NCBI GenBank assembly: GCA_946477995.1
Contig: CAMLAI010000005.1
Coordinates: 1-48,717, forward strand
DNA: 48,717 bases
Source: an uncultured Gilliamella sp.
GTDB taxonomy: Bacteria; Pseudomonadota; Gammaproteobacteria; Enterobacterales; Orbaceae
Direction of reading: 5' to 3'
Of the stretch, positions 10,394 to 22,887 are shown piece after piece. The position numbers and the translations under genes were made by a program. Under the pieces are notes generated by a model. It saw only the letters and a list, made by a program, of their open reading frames with translations, was not told the origin of the DNA and made no database searches. Position 1 is the stretch's first letter, and every line of letters starts with the position of its first letter.

Positions 10394-11604
10394 TATTTTA
10401 ACCAACCTTTAGGATCTAACGCCTTACCATCTCGGCGAATCTCAAAATAGAGTCCTGAACTATTTTGCCCTCCACTTGAACCAACTAAAGCAATGGCCTG
10501 TCCAGTGGAGATTTTATCGCCTACATCGACTAAAACACGTTGGTTATAACCATATAAACTCATATCGCCTTTACCATGCTCAAGTGCAACCACAAAACCA
10601 TAACCTTGCAACCAACTGGCCAGTATCACTCGACCATCAGCGATTGCCTTAACTTGGGTACCATCCTTCGCATTAATTACCATACCTTTCCAATACAGTT
10701 CACCTTGCAATGACTCACCAAATCGATGTACGACTGGCCCTGTGACCGGCCAATTAAATTGGTGTTGTGGTTTGCCTATACCACTTACACGTGCCATTAA
10801 TGCCCGTTCATCAGAATTTAAAGTGTAGTTGGTGTTTTTTTGTTTCTGCTCAATATGTTTTGCCTGTCTTGCTTCTTCTTCGGCTAATCGTCGACTCTCT
10901 TTTTCGGCTTGAGCAATTTTTGCTTGTAACTTGGTTTCATTTTCACGCAGTTCAGCCAATCTTTGTTGATTGACCTGCATGGATGATTCGAGCGAAGTAA
11001 TGGTTTTTTGTCGATCTTGACGATTTTTTTCAAGACCAACTTGTTCTTGTTTCTGTTTGGTTTGTAATGCTTGCTGTGAAATTTGTTTATTTTGTAACGT
11101 TAATTTTTTTTCATTTAACTGTAATTGCGTTTCACGAAGTGCATTAATCAGTTGTTGTCTAGCTTGATTAATATAACCATAATAATTAATCAGCCGTTCA
11201 TTACGCTCACTTTGTTCACTGGCAAAAATCAGCGATAAACCTGTTGTTTTTCCTAATTTAAATGCGCTTTCAAGTTGTTTAGATAATGCATCTCGCTGTT
11301 GTTGTTGCTTAATATTTAATTGTTCAATTTGTTTAATTAACCGATTAATTTCACTATCGATTTTTTTTAAAGTTAAATCGTTTTTCTCAATTGAAGTCAA
11401 TAATTTTGCAATTTCTGTTTCTTGCTGTTTAAGATCATTAACTAATTGGTTTCGCTCTTTTTTTTGCTCAGCTAAACGATTTTCTTGTTCTTGAATTGAA
11501 CGACGCAAAGTCTGTAACTGCTGATTATCATCAGCAGCATACAAAACATTAACTTGTGTAAGTCCAATAAAAATAAACGTTAGAAAATATCGATAAATAG
11601 CCAT
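10393..11604 (-). CDS. envC: Murein hydrolase activator EnvC
   Basis: Signal peptide, long coiled coil, C-terminal LytM/M23-like domain (FNWPVTGPVVHRFGESLQGELYWKGMVINA). ORF track start 11682; MAIYRYFLTFIFIGLTQVNVLYA at 11604 is the likelier start. Confidence 0.88.
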   Translation of the reverse strand: MAIYRYFLTFIFIGLTQVNVLYAADDNQQLQTLRRSIQEQENRLAEQKKERNQLVNDLKQQETEIAKLLTSIEKNDLTLKKIDSEINRLIKQIEQLNIKQQQQRDALSKQLESAFKLGKTTGLSLIFASEQSERNERLINYYGYINQARQQLINALRETQLQLNEKKLTLQNKQISQQALQTKQKQEQVGLEKNRQDRQKTITSLESSMQVNQQRLAELRENETKLQAKIAQAEKESRRLAEEEARQAKHIEQKQKNTNYTLNSDERALMARVSGIGKPQHQFNWPVTGPVVHRFGESLQGELYWKGMVINAKDGTQVKAIADGRVILASWLQGYGFVVALEHGKGDMSLYGYNQRVLVDVGDKISTGQAIALVGSSGGQNSSGLYFEIRRDGKALDPKGWLK

Positions 11605-11813
11605 GGCATTATGATAAGTATTGATAACCAAGCAAAAGGGATAAAACACTATACCTAGAAATGCATAAAGATGCAAAACCAAAACTATTTAGATAAGCAT
11701 TGAGAGTAATTGCAACAGATAGTAATTAGGCATTTCACAAGCTCCAATAAAAAGTATAAAATACAACACTATTTAAATTATCGAACAATCAATTCAACCA
11801 TAAAGATAACATC

Positions 11814-12746
11814 ATGCAAAAGTTTAATGTCAAAACCTTTCAAGGGTTAATACTAACGTTACAAGATTACTGGGCTAATCAAGGTTGTACGGTGATTCAG
11901 CCATTGGATATGGAAGTTGGGGCCGGTACTTCACACCCGATGACGTGTTTACGCGCTCTTGGACCTGAACCCATTAATGCTGCTTACGTTCAACCCTCTC
12001 GCCGTCCAACTGATGGGCGCTATGGTGAAAACCCTAATAGGTTACAACACTACTATCAATTTCAAGTTATCTTAAAACCCTCTCCAGACAACATTCAAGA
12101 GCTCTATCTGGGTTCATTAAAAGAGTTAGGGCTCGATCCAACCGTTAATGATATTCGTTTTGTAGAAGACAACTGGGAAAACCCTACATTAGGTGCTTGG
12201 GGGCTTGGCTGGGAAGTATGGTTAAATGGGATGGAAGTGACTCAATTTACCTATTTCCAACAAGTGGGTGGTCTTGAGTGTAAACCCGTCACTGGTGAGA
12301 TCACTTATGGTTTAGAACGCCTTGCGATGTATATTCAAGGTGTCGATAGTGTGTATGATTTGGTTTGGAGTGATGGCGCATTTGGTAAAACCACTTATGG
12401 TGATGTGTTCCATCAAAATGAAGTTGAGCAATCAACGTATAATTTTGAATATGCCAATATTGATTTTCTATTTTATTGCTTTGAACAACATGAAAAAGAA
12501 GCAAAAATGTTACTTGAATTAGAAAAACCGCTGCCACTACCTGCTTACGAACGTATTTTAAAAGCTGCACACTGTTTTAATTTACTTGATGCGCGTAAAG
12601 CTATTTCAGTAACTGAACGCCAACGTTATATATTGCGCATTCGAACATTAACCAAAATGGTTGCTGAAGCATATTATGCATCACGTGAAGCGCTTGGTTT
12701 TCCAATGTGCCAACATTCACCGTCAAATCAAAGTGCATCAAAGTAG
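11814..12746 (+). CDS. glyQ: Glycyl-tRNA synthetase alpha subunit
   Basis: 310-aa [48 protein letters not shown]. Confidence 0.98.
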   Translation: MQKFNVKTFQGLILTLQDYWANQGCTVIQPLDMEVGAGTSHPMTCLRALGPEPINAAYVQPSRRPTDGRYGENPNRLQHYYQFQVILKPSPDNIQELYLGSLKELGLDPTVNDIRFVEDNWENPTLGAWGLGWEVWLNGMEVTQFTYFQQVGGLECKPVTGEITYGLERLAMYIQGVDSVYDLVWSDGAFGKTTYGDVFHQNEVEQSTYNFEYANIDFLFYCFEQHEKEAKMLLELEKPLPLPAYERILKAAHCFNLLDARKAISVTERQRYILRIRTLTKMVAEAYYASREALGFPMCQHSPSNQSASK

Positions 12747-12758
12747 GATTTTAATATT

Positions 12759-14828
12759 ATGCAAAAAACATTTTTAGTGGAAATTGGTACCGAAGAGCTA
12801 CCACCTAAATCACTCCGCACTTTAGCTGAAAGTTTTGCGGCAAATTTTATTGAGCAACTGGACAATGCCAAGTTAGAACATGGCGAAGTACTTTGGTATG
12901 CTTCACCGCGACGCTTAGCATTAAAAGTTCTAAATTTAAATGATACTCAACCCGATAGCCAAATTGTTAAACGAGGACCGGCTGTTAGTGCAGCATTTGA
13001 TGCTAATGGTAAACCAACTAAAGCAGCTGAAGGCTGGGCTCGTGGTTGTGGTATTACTGTTGACCAAGCAGAGCGTATTCAAACAGATAAAGGTGAATGG
13101 TTATCTTATACCCAAAACCAAAAAGGCCAACCTGTTGTTAACCTATTGTGTGATATGGTTAAAGGTGCGTTAAGCAAATTACCTATTCCAAAACCAATGC
13201 GCTGGGCAGCTCGACAAGTTGAATTTATTCGTCCGAGTCATACGGTAACGATGTTATATGGTGATGAATTAGTACCGGGCACAATTTTAGACATTGAGTC
13301 AAACCGCATCATTCGTGGGCATCGTTTTATGGGTGAACAGGAATTCACCATTGATAATGCCGACCAATATCCAGAAATGTTGGAGCAACGTGGTAAAGTT
13401 ATTGCCGATTATGACAAACGAAAATCAATTATTAAACAGCAAGCAGAGCAAGCCGCAGCAAAATTAAATGGTAAAGCTGATTTAACCGAAAGCTTGTTAG
13501 AAGAAGTCTCGTCATTGGTTGAATGGCCTGTTGTTTTAACGGCTAAATTTGAAGAAAGATTTTTAGATGTACCAGCCGAATCACTGGTTTATACGATGAA
13601 AGGCGATCAAAAATATTTTCCTGTTTATGATAAACAAGGAAAATTATTACCGAATTTTATTTTTGTTGCCAATATCGAATCAAAAGATCCGCAAGTGGTC
13701 ATTTCAGGTAATGAAAAAGTAGTACGCCCACGCTTAGCCGATGCTGAATTTTTTTACAAAACAGATTTAAAACAGCGCTTGGAAGATCGTCTACCTCGTT
13801 TAGAAACGGTGTTATTCCAACAACAGCTTGGAACAGTCAAAGACAAATCATTACGAATTGAGTCACTAGCTGGTTTTATAGCCGACAAAATTGGGGCTAA
13901 TGTCGAACAAGCTAAACGTGCAGGTAAACTTACTAAGTGCGATTTAGTCACCAATACTGTTTTTGAATTTCCCGAAACACAAGGAATAATGGGACGTTAT
14001 TTAGCGCTAAAAGATGGTGAAAGCATTGAAGTTGCCACCGCGATTGAAGAGCAATACAAACCACGTTTTGCTGGGGATGAGTTGCCAAGCACAAATGTAT
14101 CAAGTGCGGTATCAATTGCCGAAAAAATGGATACGTTAGCCGGTATTTTTGGTATAGGGCAACATCCTAAAGGTGATAAAGACCCTTTTGCTTTACGCCG
14201 CGCTGCAATTGGTATTTTGCGTATTATTGTTGAGAATAACTTACCGCTCGATCTTGTCGAATTATCAAATTTTGCTGTTTCATTATATGGTGACAAACTC
14301 AACAATAAACAGGTTGTGGAAGATATTGTCAGCTTTATGCAAGGTCGATTCCGAGCCTGGTATCAAGAGCAAGGTTTTACCATTGATACCATACAAGCAG
14401 TACTCGCACTTAATCCAACCAAGCCTGCTGATTTTGATGCGCGCATTAAAGCCGTGACACATTTTAGAACACTGCCAGAAGCCTCTTCGCTTGCTGAAGC
14501 TAACAAGCGGGTATCAAATATCCTCTCTAAAACAGAATTGGTGATACCTGATGCGGTGAATGCCTCACTACTTGAAGCAGGCGCAGAAGGTGAACTTGCT
14601 ATGCAAGTTGCAGTATTAACCGATAAATTAGCCCCTTATTTTACTCAAGGTCGTTATCAACAAGCTTTAGTAGAATTGTCTGCACTTAAAGCACCTGTTG
14701 ATGCATTTTTTGCCTCAACCATGGTCATGGCAGATGATGAAAAAATTAAACTTAATCGGTTAGCATTGCTGAAAAAATTGCAAAATTTATTTTTAAAAGT
14801 TGCGGATATTTCATTACTACAATCGTAA
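12759..14828 (+). CDS. glyS: Glycyl-tRNA synthetase beta subunit
   Basis: 689-aa [30 protein letters not shown]; directly downstream of glyQ. Confidence 0.98.
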   Translation: MQKTFLVEIGTEELPPKSLRTLAESFAANFIEQLDNAKLEHGEVLWYASPRRLALKVLNLNDTQPDSQIVKRGPAVSAAFDANGKPTKAAEGWARGCGITVDQAERIQTDKGEWLSYTQNQKGQPVVNLLCDMVKGALSKLPIPKPMRWAARQVEFIRPSHTVTMLYGDELVPGTILDIESNRIIRGHRFMGEQEFTIDNADQYPEMLEQRGKVIADYDKRKSIIKQQAEQAAAKLNGKADLTESLLEEVSSLVEWPVVLTAKFEERFLDVPAESLVYTMKGDQKYFPVYDKQGKLLPNFIFVANIESKDPQVVISGNEKVVRPRLADAEFFYKTDLKQRLEDRLPRLETVLFQQQLGTVKDKSLRIESLAGFIADKIGANVEQAKRAGKLTKCDLVTNTVFEFPETQGIMGRYLALKDGESIEVATAIEEQYKPRFAGDELPSTNVSSAVSIAEKMDTLAGIFGIGQHPKGDKDPFALRRAAIGILRIIVENNLPLDLVELSNFAVSLYGDKLNNKQVVEDIVSFMQGRFRAWYQEQGFTIDTIQAVLALNPTKPADFDARIKAVTHFRTLPEASSLAEANKRVSNILSKTELVIPDAVNASLLEAGAEGELAMQVAVLTDKLAPYFTQGRYQQALVELSALKAPVDAFFASTMVMADDEKIKLNRLALLKKLQNLFLKVADISLLQS

Positions 14829-14851
14829 TTTGTAATTTATTTATCACTATA

Positions 14852-14874
14852 GTGGTAACCAATTAGGTTACCAC
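14852..14874. terminator. Hairpin downstream of glyS, probable terminator
   Basis: GTGGTAACC-aatta-GGTTACCAC, 9-bp stem just after glyS; weak U tract. Confidence 0.45.
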
Positions 14875-14894
14875 CTTATTAGTAGGAACGAGAC

Positions 14895-15704
14895 ATGCAA
14901 ATCGAAGTATCTTTTTCTCAAGTATTTAATCAAACAACTAATTTTGTCAAAAACCGTTTTTTACAACTCGTTATTATCAGTTTTATCGTCAGTTTAATTA
15001 CAACATGTATCAGTAGTTATTTAATTGATCCACAAATGTTTAAACAATTATCGAGCACGACTATGACAGTCGATCAATTATTAATGTATGTATTAAAACC
15101 TGCGTTAATTAGTTTGGTCATCACTTTCATCATGCAAGCGATACTACTTGCTGTTGTTTATAACTATTCAATCCAAGATAAATTCGATTTTAATCTTATC
15201 TTATCTCGAATGTTACCAAATGCGCTCAATATCATAAGTTTTTACCTAACTTATTTATTTATCATTCTGTTTGCTATGATATTTTTAACATTGATATTTA
15301 TGATGTTGCAATTTATTTTACCCGCTAAAATGGTAACGTTTTTGTTTGGTGTATTAATCATTGCCGCAATATTGCTGATAGTAACAATTTCTTATTATTT
15401 TCAAGGTTCAATTATTGCACCTTCAACAAAAACGTTTATTCAACATTTTGTAGAAAGTCATAAATATGCCATTTCTTATTGGCGTTTAACCGTTCCAATG
15501 GTTTTAATTTATTGCACGGTATCAATTCTCTTTTCTATTGTCGATAGTGCACTTAATAACCTTGTAATAAATATCATCAGCTCAACTTTGCAAATACTCA
15601 CAAGTATTTTTTGTATTTGTTTCTTCTATCGTCTAACTATTCTGTCAAAGAATGAGCAACTATCACATAACACACCTGAGCAAAATAATAATTTAACTAT
15701 CTAA
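14895..15704 (+). CDS. YciC-like (UPF0259) membrane protein
   Basis: 269-aa ORF, multiple TM segments, N-terminus MQIEVSFSQVFNQTTNFVKNRFLQLVIISFIVSL similar in layout to YciC. Confidence 0.55.
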   Translation: MQIEVSFSQVFNQTTNFVKNRFLQLVIISFIVSLITTCISSYLIDPQMFKQLSSTTMTVDQLLMYVLKPALISLVITFIMQAILLAVVYNYSIQDKFDFNLILSRMLPNALNIISFYLTYLFIILFAMIFLTLIFMMLQFILPAKMVTFLFGVLIIAAILLIVTISYYFQGSIIAPSTKTFIQHFVESHKYAISYWRLTVPMVLIYCTVSILFSIVDSALNNLVINIISSTLQILTSIFCICFFYRLTILSKNEQLSHNTPEQNNNLTI

Positions 15705-15722
15705 CATTATTTACGCTTATTC

Positions 15723-15760
15723 TTAATCACTCTATTAACAAATGTGAATAGAGTGATTAA
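15723..15760. terminator. Strong hairpin downstream of the YciC-like gene
   Basis: 14-bp perfect stem TTAATCACTCTATT / AATAGAGTGATTAA with 10-nt loop. Confidence 0.5.
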
Positions 15761-15804
15761 AATTAGACAATCATTTCTATTATCTAATTCTTTTGGAAAA
15801 CACG

Positions 15805-16290
15805 ATGACGCCCGCAATTGACCAACTAAAAAAATTGAGAATTCCATTCAAAATTCATCAATATGATCATGATCCTAATCAGACCCATTATGGTCAAGAA
15901 GCAGCAAATAAACTCGATCCAAGTTTACACATTACATCCAACCAAATATTTAAAACTTTAGTCGTAACTTTAAATGGCAATGATAAAACATTAGCAGTTT
16001 GTGTTGTACCTGTTGATTACCATTTGGATCTAAAAAAAGCGGCAAAAGCATTAAATTGTAAAAAAATAGAGTTGGCCGATGCCCATTTAGCGCAAAAAAT
16101 CACGGGGTATTTGGTAGGAGGAATCAGTCCATTGGGACAAAAAAAACAGCTCACCACACTGATTGATCTTAGTGCTAATGATCTTAGCTCGATGTTGATA
16201 TCTGGCGGTAAAAGAGGTCTCGAAATCGAAATTAAACCACAAGATCTTGTTAACGCATTACCTGCACAATTGGTTGATATTAAAGCCTAA
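15805..16290 (+). CDS. ybaK: Cys-tRNA(Pro)/Cys-tRNA(Cys) deacylase YbaK
   Basis: MTPAIDQLKKLRIPFKIHQYDHDPNQTHYGQEAANKL...QIFKTLVV...VGGISPLGQKKQL. ORF track uses upstream TTG at 15793; ATG at 15805 is likelier. Confidence 0.88.
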   Translation: MTPAIDQLKKLRIPFKIHQYDHDPNQTHYGQEAANKLDPSLHITSNQIFKTLVVTLNGNDKTLAVCVVPVDYHLDLKKAAKALNCKKIELADAHLAQKITGYLVGGISPLGQKKQLTTLIDLSANDLSSMLISGGKRGLEIEIKPQDLVNALPAQLVDIKA

Positions 16291-16436
16291 TTTGCTGATC
16301 ATATCATGTTGGGTTAGTTTAATATTTATATGGTGATTTAAAACTTAAAATAGAATGATGGGAAAATACAAAGACCTTAAGGGATTACCTTAAGGCCTAA
16401 AATACCCTGTCAAAAGTAAATATCGACAGAAAAAAA

Positions 16437-16709
16437 TTATTTAATTGCTTCTTTCAAGCTTTTACCTGATACGAACGCTGGTACTTTGCCTGCAGCAATT
16501 TTGATTTCTTTACCTGTTTTAGGGTTACGGCCGATACGAGCATTTCGATGATTAACTTTGAATGTACCAAAACCAACTAATTGCACTGGATCTCCAGCTT
16601 TTAATGATTCAGTAATAGCTGCTAAAGTTGCTTCTAATGCAGTTTTAGCTGCAACCTTAGTAATATCCGCTTTGCTAGCAATTGCATCTACAAGTTCTGT
16701 TTTATTCAT
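16437..16709 (-). CDS. hupA: HU family DNA-binding protein
   Basis: 90-aa [72 protein letters not shown]. Confidence 0.95.
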   Translation of the reverse strand: MNKTELVDAIASKADITKVAAKTALEATLAAITESLKAGDPVQLVGFGTFKVNHRNARIGRNPKTGKEIKIAAGKVPAFVSGKSLKEAIK

Positions 16710-16884
16710 GGAGATATCCTTACATAATTATTTTATTGTTAAAGTTAACATTATAAGCAATGTCAATAACCGACTTTGCCCCTGTAAACAATGTTTAGAT
16801 TACATTGATGTTAAATGTAGTCTATATTCATCCAATGTTAAAGAAAAATTTAGTAAAAAATAAAAAAATAGGGCATTCAGCGGC

Positions 16885-17478
16885 TTAATTGCTCAAAAAA
16901 ACACCAATATTGCTTATTTGAGCCGCCCTAATATCGTCTTTTAAACCCTTTATTAGATCAATCTTGTCATGAGATTCTTCGCGCAATAATCGAAATATTT
17001 CCCATTGCAAATCAAATTCTTCAATCACACCCGGTAAATTTAACTGTTCATCTTTGGAAAGATAGGTATCTAATTTTGTCATTTCGAATTCAGCTACCGT
17101 GGTTGCCGATATACTACTAACTTTTGCTGTATGTTCGGCAATATCATCCGTTAGATGAGCATGTATAAGCTCACTTAAGGCCTGACAAGCATCAATCGCA
17201 GGATAGATCATATAAGCGCTATCTTCATTCACAGTGGGAATAATCGCCTCTAATTTTTCTAATTGTAAATCAAAATTAATTTTAACTTTCTCAACTAATA
17301 ATGACTCCCACATTAAATCAAGAATGTTTTTATAGCTTTTAGCATCATCTTCATTATGCTGTTGCTTGGTATAATAGACATAATTTGGGTACATTCGTTC
17401 ACATAAGCAAACCATAAATAAATATTGTTGCCATGGTGCTAATTTTTCAACTCTTAACTGAACTGGATTTTTAATCAT
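16885..17478 (-). CDS. yjaG: DUF416 family protein YjaG
   Basis: [33 protein letters not shown]; located between hemE and hupA as in E. coli. Track ORF starts at 17514; MIKNP at 17478 is likelier. Confidence 0.82.
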   Translation of the reverse strand: MIKNPVQLRVEKLAPWQQYLFMVCLCERMYPNYVYYTKQQHNEDDAKSYKNILDLMWESLLVEKVKINFDLQLEKLEAIIPTVNEDSAYMIYPAIDACQALSELIHAHLTDDIAEHTAKVSSISATTVAEFEMTKLDTYLSKDEQLNLPGVIEEFDLQWEIFRLLREESHDKIDLIKGLKDDIRAAQISNIGVFLSN

Positions 17479-18544
17479 AATGAAACCTTTTAGACCGCTC
17501 GTGTACAGCCTCAATTAAATATTGTACATGTTCTACGGGAATATCTTGGTGAATACCATGCCCTAAATTAAAAATATGACCATTATGGAATCCAAATTCA
17601 TTAAGCACAGCTTCAACATTTGATTCTATTGTTAACTTTCCGGCATACAACACAGATGGATCTAAATTGCCTTGTACCGCAATGCGTCCTTTTTGGGCAA
17701 TATGGCTCAAATTCACAGTCCAATCAACACCAATTGCATCACATCCTGTATTCACAATACTATCTAACCATAACCCACCACCTTTGGTGAAAAGTGTGAC
17801 TGGCACATAGGACGAAATAGCTTGAGTTTTATGACCTCGTTTTAATTTTGATAAAATTAACTGCATATAATGCAGTGAAAACGTTTGATAACATTGATGG
17901 CTTAAAACGCCACCCCAAGTATCAAATATCATGAGCGATTGAGCGCCCGCTTCGATTTGGGCATTTAAATATAACGCGATGCTTTCGGCAAGCTTTTCAA
18001 GAAGTAAATGTAAAACTTTCGGTTTGCTATACAGCATTTTTTTTATTTTAGTAAACGTTTTACTACTTCCCCCTTCAATCATATAAGTTGCTAATGTCCA
18101 TGGGCTACCCGAAAATCCAATCAACGGAACTTTACCATTAAGTTCTTTTTTGGTTAGGCTTATTGCATCCATCACATATCTTAATGAATCATTTGGATCG
18201 GGAATAGGTAACTGCTCAATATCAGACAAGCTCGATATTGTTTGACGAAATTTTGGTCCTTCACCCGGCTCGAAATACAGACCTAATCCCATTGCATCAG
18301 GTATGGTCAATATATCAGAAAAAATAATAGCCGCATCAAGATCAAAACGCGTTAAGGGTTGTAAAGTCGCTTCACATGCCAGTTCTGGTGTTTGGCACAT
18401 AGTCATAAAATTACCCGCCTTTGCGCGCAACTGTCTATACTCAGGTAAATAACGCCCAGCCTGACGCATCATCCAAACAGGGGTATAATCAACAGGTAGA
18501 CATTGTAATGCGCGTAAATAACGATCATTTTTTAATTGGCTCAT
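17471..18544 (-). CDS. hemE: Uroporphyrinogen decarboxylase
   Basis: 357-aa [52 protein letters not shown]. Confidence 0.97.
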   Translation of the reverse strand: MSQLKNDRYLRALQCLPVDYTPVWMMRQAGRYLPEYRQLRAKAGNFMTMCQTPELACEATLQPLTRFDLDAAIIFSDILTIPDAMGLGLYFEPGEGPKFRQTISSLSDIEQLPIPDPNDSLRYVMDAISLTKKELNGKVPLIGFSGSPWTLATYMIEGGSSKTFTKIKKMLYSKPKVLHLLLEKLAESIALYLNAQIEAGAQSLMIFDTWGGVLSHQCYQTFSLHYMQLILSKLKRGHKTQAISSYVPVTLFTKGGGLWLDSIVNTGCDAIGVDWTVNLSHIAQKGRIAVQGNLDPSVLYAGKLTIESNVEAVLNEFGFHNGHIFNLGHGIHQDIPVEHVQYLIEAVHERSKRFHYD

Positions 18545-18625
18545 GATATCCGCTCTTTAAGTAACTATTATATTATGTCAAGCAATGCAACGTTAACATC
18601 ACGTATCAGTAAAAAATCATAGCGT

Positions 18626-19531
18626 TTATTTGTGTTCTTGAGGTTGTGATAATGTGAGCTTAGCATAACGAATTAAAGTTTCAGAAATATTTTGCATTAC
18701 ACTACTTTCTGGCGCAAAACGATGCCAATAGAGCATACGTCTTTGATACAAGCCTTCGGTTAAGTTAACTAATTCACCATTTTTTAACTCTTGTTCAACT
18801 TGTAACATAGGAATCATACAACAGGCTGAACCTTGTTTAGCAAGTTGTACAAACGCTTCTGATGAACTGGTAATATGACAAATTACACTACCCGGTGTTA
18901 AGTTAAAATTTTCCTGTAAAAAAGCTTGATGCATATCATCTAAATGGTCAAAAGCAACAGCTGGTGCTTTGAGTAAAGATGATCGTGTCACACCATTTGG
19001 AAAGTATTTTTTGGCAAAATCAGGCGAAGCGACAAAAATGTAGTCGAGAGCACCCAGTAAATCAGATAAACAACCAGGTAAAGGATTAGCTTGAATGCTA
19101 ATAGCAGCAACGACCGTACCTAAACGCAACAGCTCTAAAGTATGCTCTTCATCTTTAATTTGTATATCAAATCGAAGAATATTTTTATCTAAAACTGGTT
19201 TTAAAGCCGGTAACACCCATGTAGCCAAAGAATCTGCATTAATCGCAATAGACAATGACAAAGGCGTGGTATTTTGTTCATTATCGCCTAACCATTGTTG
19301 TTCTAATAATTCGACCTGATGCAATAATCCTAACAGATGCTCCCCTTGTTTAGTTGCCTTTGGGGGGATTGTTCTCACTAATAGTTGTTGACCAAAAAAG
19401 CTTTCTAACTGTTTAATACGTTGTGACACCGCAGGTTGTGTGATACACAATTTATCTGCTGCTCTCTCAAATCCTCGCTCTTTTATTACTGCATCTAAGG
19501 CTTGTAATGCTCTATAATCTGGACGCTTCAT
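18626..19531 (-). CDS. argP: LysR-family transcriptional regulator ArgP (IciA)
   Basis: 301-aa [46 protein letters not shown]; divergent from rpiA as in E. coli. Confidence 0.92.
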   Translation of the reverse strand: MKRPDYRALQALDAVIKERGFERAADKLCITQPAVSQRIKQLESFFGQQLLVRTIPPKATKQGEHLLGLLHQVELLEQQWLGDNEQNTTPLSLSIAINADSLATWVLPALKPVLDKNILRFDIQIKDEEHTLELLRLGTVVAAISIQANPLPGCLSDLLGALDYIFVASPDFAKKYFPNGVTRSSLLKAPAVAFDHLDDMHQAFLQENFNLTPGSVICHITSSSEAFVQLAKQGSACCMIPMLQVEQELKNGELVNLTEGLYQRRMLYWHRFAPESSVMQNISETLIRYAKLTLSQPQEHK

Positions 19532-19737
19532 AATCTCTTTATTAATAATTTGCTCATTGCTTGAATAATCGAGCTATTTTAATTGGCAAAGTTTTAAATA
19601 GATCTAAAACTTGAAATATTTTCTAAAAAATACTAATGATTTTTGCTTTCCAATTGGTTACTATGCCATATCTTCAATCATTTTGCTTTTAAAATTTTAT
19701 TTTTTCGAGAAAATTATATTCTAAATACGGTGATACC

Positions 19738-20403
19738 ATGACACAGGATGAATTAAAAAAAGCCGTCGGCTTTGCAGCGTTAAAATTTGTCAAACCCGAT
19801 TCATTAGTTGGTGTAGGCACAGGGTCAACTGCATCATATTTTATTGATGCCTTAGCAACAATAAAGGATCAGATTAGAGGAACGGTTTCTAGTTCCGAAG
19901 CATCAACCCAAAAATTAAAAGATTATGGGATTCCCGTATTGGATTGTAATGAAGTTGATAGTTTAGATGTATATGTAGATGGTGCCGACGAAATTAATCA
20001 TCTGTTGCAGATGATAAAAGGTGGAGGAGCCGCGTTAACGCGTGAAAAAATTGTCTCAGCATTATCCAAACAATTTGTGTGTATTGTTGATGAATCAAAA
20101 GTTGTCGATGTGCTTGGCAAATTTCCATTACCGGTAGAAGTGATCCCTATGGCGCGTTCTTATGTTGCACGTGAACTATTTAAACTCGGCGGTAAACCAA
20201 TTTATCGTCAAGGTGTAATCACTGATAATGGCAATGTTATCTTAGATGTTCATGATCTTATCATTGCAAAACCAATGGAATTAGAAAATCGAATTAATAA
20301 TATTGCTGGCGTTGTAACAGTGGGTCTATTTGCCAACAAAGGGGCTAATGTAGCACTGGTTGGAACCCGTTCAGGTGTAAAAGAAATTAAACCGAGCTAT
20401 TAG
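19738..20403 (+). CDS. rpiA: Ribose-5-phosphate isomerase A
   Basis: 221-aa [42 protein letters not shown]. Confidence 0.97.
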   Translation: MTQDELKKAVGFAALKFVKPDSLVGVGTGSTASYFIDALATIKDQIRGTVSSSEASTQKLKDYGIPVLDCNEVDSLDVYVDGADEINHLLQMIKGGGAALTREKIVSALSKQFVCIVDESKVVDVLGKFPLPVEVIPMARSYVARELFKLGGKPIYRQGVITDNGNVILDVHDLIIAKPMELENRINNIAGVVTVGLFANKGANVALVGTRSGVKEIKPSY

Positions 20404-20489
20404 TTATCGCTTAGCTAATACGTTAATTTAAAAAATAAAAATATAACAATAAGCAGCAATAGATATGCTTAAATAAAGAGAGGAAAAAA

Positions 20490-21731
20490 ATGGTTGTTCA
20501 GGCGTTAAGCAAAGATGATAATAAATTTTTATTACTCGAAGGTGTCCATCAAAGTGCAATTGATACATTAAAGTCTGCAGGCTTTACCAACATTGAATAT
20601 CATAAAGGTGCCCTATCGCCATCGGAGCTTCAACAAGCAATAAAAGATGCGCGATTTATTGGAATCCGATCAAGAACGCATTTAACCAAAGACATCATAG
20701 ATGCAGCACCAAAACTTGCCGGAATTGGTTGTTTTTGTATTGGTACCAATCAAGTCGATCTAGATACAGCTGCCGTTAAAGGTATTCCGGTATTTAATGC
20801 ACCATTTTCTAATACTCGATCGGTTGCTGAGCTGGTATTAGCCGAGGCAATTTTATTACTTCGTCGTGTACCCGAAGCCAATGCTAAAGCACATCAAGGA
20901 AAGTGGAATAAGATTGCAACTGGTTCTCATGAAGCTCGTGGTAAAAATTTAGGCATCATTGGTTATGGTCATATTGGCAGTCAATTAAGCGTTTTAGCGG
21001 AATCTTTAGGGATGAACGTCTATTTTTACGATATTGAAACCAAATTACCATTAGGTAATGCCAAACAAATTTCAACCATGAAGGAGTTGTTGCAATTAAG
21101 TGACATTGTTAGCTTACATGTCCCCGAAAATTCAACAACAATTAATATGATTAGTCAAAATGAAATTGATATGATGAAGCCCGACGCCATTCTTATCAAT
21201 GCCTCTCGTGGTAAAGTTATCGATCTTGATGCATTAACTCAAGCACTACAAAGTCATAAATTAAGTGGCGCGGCTATCGATGTGTTTCCTACTGAACCGG
21301 CCACCAATAGCGATCCATTTGAATCACCTTTGTGCAAATTTGATAATGTCATCATAACGCCTCATATTGGTGGTTCAACCACTGAAGCTCAAGAAAACAT
21401 TGGTATTGAAGTGGCAACAAAACTGGCTAAATACTCCGACACAGGTGCTACCTTGTCCGCTGTAAATTTTCCTGAAGCATCATTACCGATTCCGGCAAAA
21501 GGATCTAGCCGTTTTATCAACATACACAATAACCAACCCGGCGTATTGACAGCAATTAATACATTATTTGCAGAACAAGGATTGAATATCTCGGCTCAGT
21601 ATTTACAGACCGATCCCAAAATTGGTTATGTTGTTATTGATATTGAAAGAGTAGAACAAAATAAAGCTGAGGAATTATTAGTTAAACTCAAAAGTGTACC
21701 GGGCACAATTAGAGCAAGATTACTCTTTTAA
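20490..21731 (+). CDS. serA: D-3-phosphoglycerate dehydrogenase
   Basis: 413-aa ORF: LLLEGVHQSAIDTLKSAGFTNIEYHKGAL...; GIIGYGHIGSQLSVLAESLGM; C-terminal ACT domain. Confidence 0.97.
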   Translation: MVVQALSKDDNKFLLLEGVHQSAIDTLKSAGFTNIEYHKGALSPSELQQAIKDARFIGIRSRTHLTKDIIDAAPKLAGIGCFCIGTNQVDLDTAAVKGIPVFNAPFSNTRSVAELVLAEAILLLRRVPEANAKAHQGKWNKIATGSHEARGKNLGIIGYGHIGSQLSVLAESLGMNVYFYDIETKLPLGNAKQISTMKELLQLSDIVSLHVPENSTTINMISQNEIDMMKPDAILINASRGKVIDLDALTQALQSHKLSGAAIDVFPTEPATNSDPFESPLCKFDNVIITPHIGGSTTEAQENIGIEVATKLAKYSDTGATLSAVNFPEASLPIPAKGSSRFINIHNNQPGVLTAINTLFAEQGLNISAQYLQTDPKIGYVVIDIERVEQNKAEELLVKLKSVPGTIRARLLF

Positions 21732-21787
21732 ATAATAAAATAGACTCATAACGTGCTTAGAATAAAATATAGTCTATTTATAGTATA

Positions 21788-21816
21788 AAGGGGATTGATG
21801 AATTCTAAATCCCCTT
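21788..21816. terminator. Hairpin downstream of serA
   Basis: AAGGGGATT / AATCCCCTT 9-bp stem, 11-nt loop; weak U tract. Confidence 0.45.
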
Positions 21817-21952
21817 AATCAATGAAATTAGCCTGATCTAAAATCACGATAACATGATTCTTTTTTGGCTAAACTCAGTAGCTTGTAAAGCTGTGTGAAA
21901 ACAGCGCTTACCATTAAAGTTTTTAATGACTACTAATAAGTAATACAATTTT

Positions 21953-21977
21953 AAAAAAGTTATCTTAATAAAATAAC
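21953..21977 (-). terminator. Putative terminator of the srl operon downstream of srlR
   Basis: Reverse strand reads GTTATTTTATTAAGATAAC followed by TTTTTT; imperfect stem with U tract. Confidence 0.4.
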
Positions 21978-22008
21978 GTTCTTTTTTGGATTGTGGTTGT
22001 ATAGCAAA

Positions 22009-22788
22009 TTAGTTATCCATTACTTTTACTTTGATAACGTTAATGTTGCGCTCAACGAATGCATCATAGTATTTATCATCTAAGTTATCATCAGTGATAA
22101 TAGTATCAACAGCACTTAAATCACATACAACATTGGGGCTACGTCGCCCAAACTTTGAAGAATCTGCTAACAAAATTAATTTAGCAGCAGCTTTACTCAT
22201 GGCAACACTGCCATGATAACTTTCATTAAATGTGGTTACACCTCCAACTAAATCTACACCATCAGCCCCCATAAAAAGTTTATCAAAAGTGTAACATTCA
22301 AAGGCTGCAATTGCTGAGGCATTATTATTATGAAATGATGCCGATTTTCGCCGGAAAGTGCCCCCCGTTAATATTATGGTTTGGTCGTTATCATTAGCAA
22401 CTAATTCATTAACCATATGTAAACTATTGGTCATAATAGTAAGATTATTGAATCGGGCAAGCATTGGAATCATCTGGGCAACGGTACTACCTGCATCAAA
22501 AATAATCGAATCGCCCTCATGAATCAATTTTGCCGCTTCTTTAGCTATCGCTTTTTTTTGCGCAGTATTGATATAAGTTTTATGATCAATCGCCCTATCA
22601 CCAATTTCCCTATTCAACATAGCCCCACCATAAGTACGCAGGACTAAACCACTTTCATTTAGTTGTGTAAGGTCTTTGCGAATAGTGGTACCTGTTGTTT
22701 TAAAATGGGCGACCAATTCATCAACACTGACTTGCCCGTGATTTTGTAGATATTCTAAAATAGCTGTTTGCCGTTGCTTTACTTTCAT
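22009..22788 (-). CDS. srlR: DeoR-family repressor of the glucitol operon
   Basis: 259-aa [57 protein letters not shown]; last gene of the srl operon. Confidence 0.9.
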   Translation of the reverse strand: MKVKQRQTAILEYLQNHGQVSVDELVAHFKTTGTTIRKDLTQLNESGLVLRTYGGAMLNREIGDRAIDHKTYINTAQKKAIAKEAAKLIHEGDSIIFDAGSTVAQMIPMLARFNNLTIMTNSLHMVNELVANDNDQTIILTGGTFRRKSASFHNNNASAIAAFECYTFDKLFMGADGVDLVGGVTTFNESYHGSVAMSKAAAKLILLADSSKFGRRSPNVVCDLSAVDTIITDDNLDDKYYDAFVERNINVIKVKVMDN

Positions 22789-22859
22789 ACCCAGTTACCA
22801 CCACTTATCATTGTTAACCAACAAAATAAATTTATTTTAAAAAATATTATACTTCATTA

Positions 22860-22881
22860 TGAAAGAAAATACTTTTCAAAA
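22860..22881. promoter_or_regulatory. Putative SrlR operator-like element upstream of srlR
   Basis: TGAAAGAAAATACTTTTCAAAA; shares TGAAAGAAAAT and TTTCAAAA with the perfect palindrome upstream of srlA. Confidence 0.4.
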
Positions 22882-22887
22882 TAAAAG

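Noticed and set aside
13997-14305. 102-aa antisense ORF in glyS
   Set aside because: Antisense to a well-supported core gene; no domain.
16374-16397. CCTTAAGG-gatta-CCTTAAGG repeat downstream of hupA
   Set aside because: Self-complementary hairpin most simply explained as a terminator for hupA; not evidence of a repeat family.
16558-16863. 101-aa plus-strand ORF opposite hupA
   Set aside because: Overlaps hupA antisense and the promoter region; no homology recognised.
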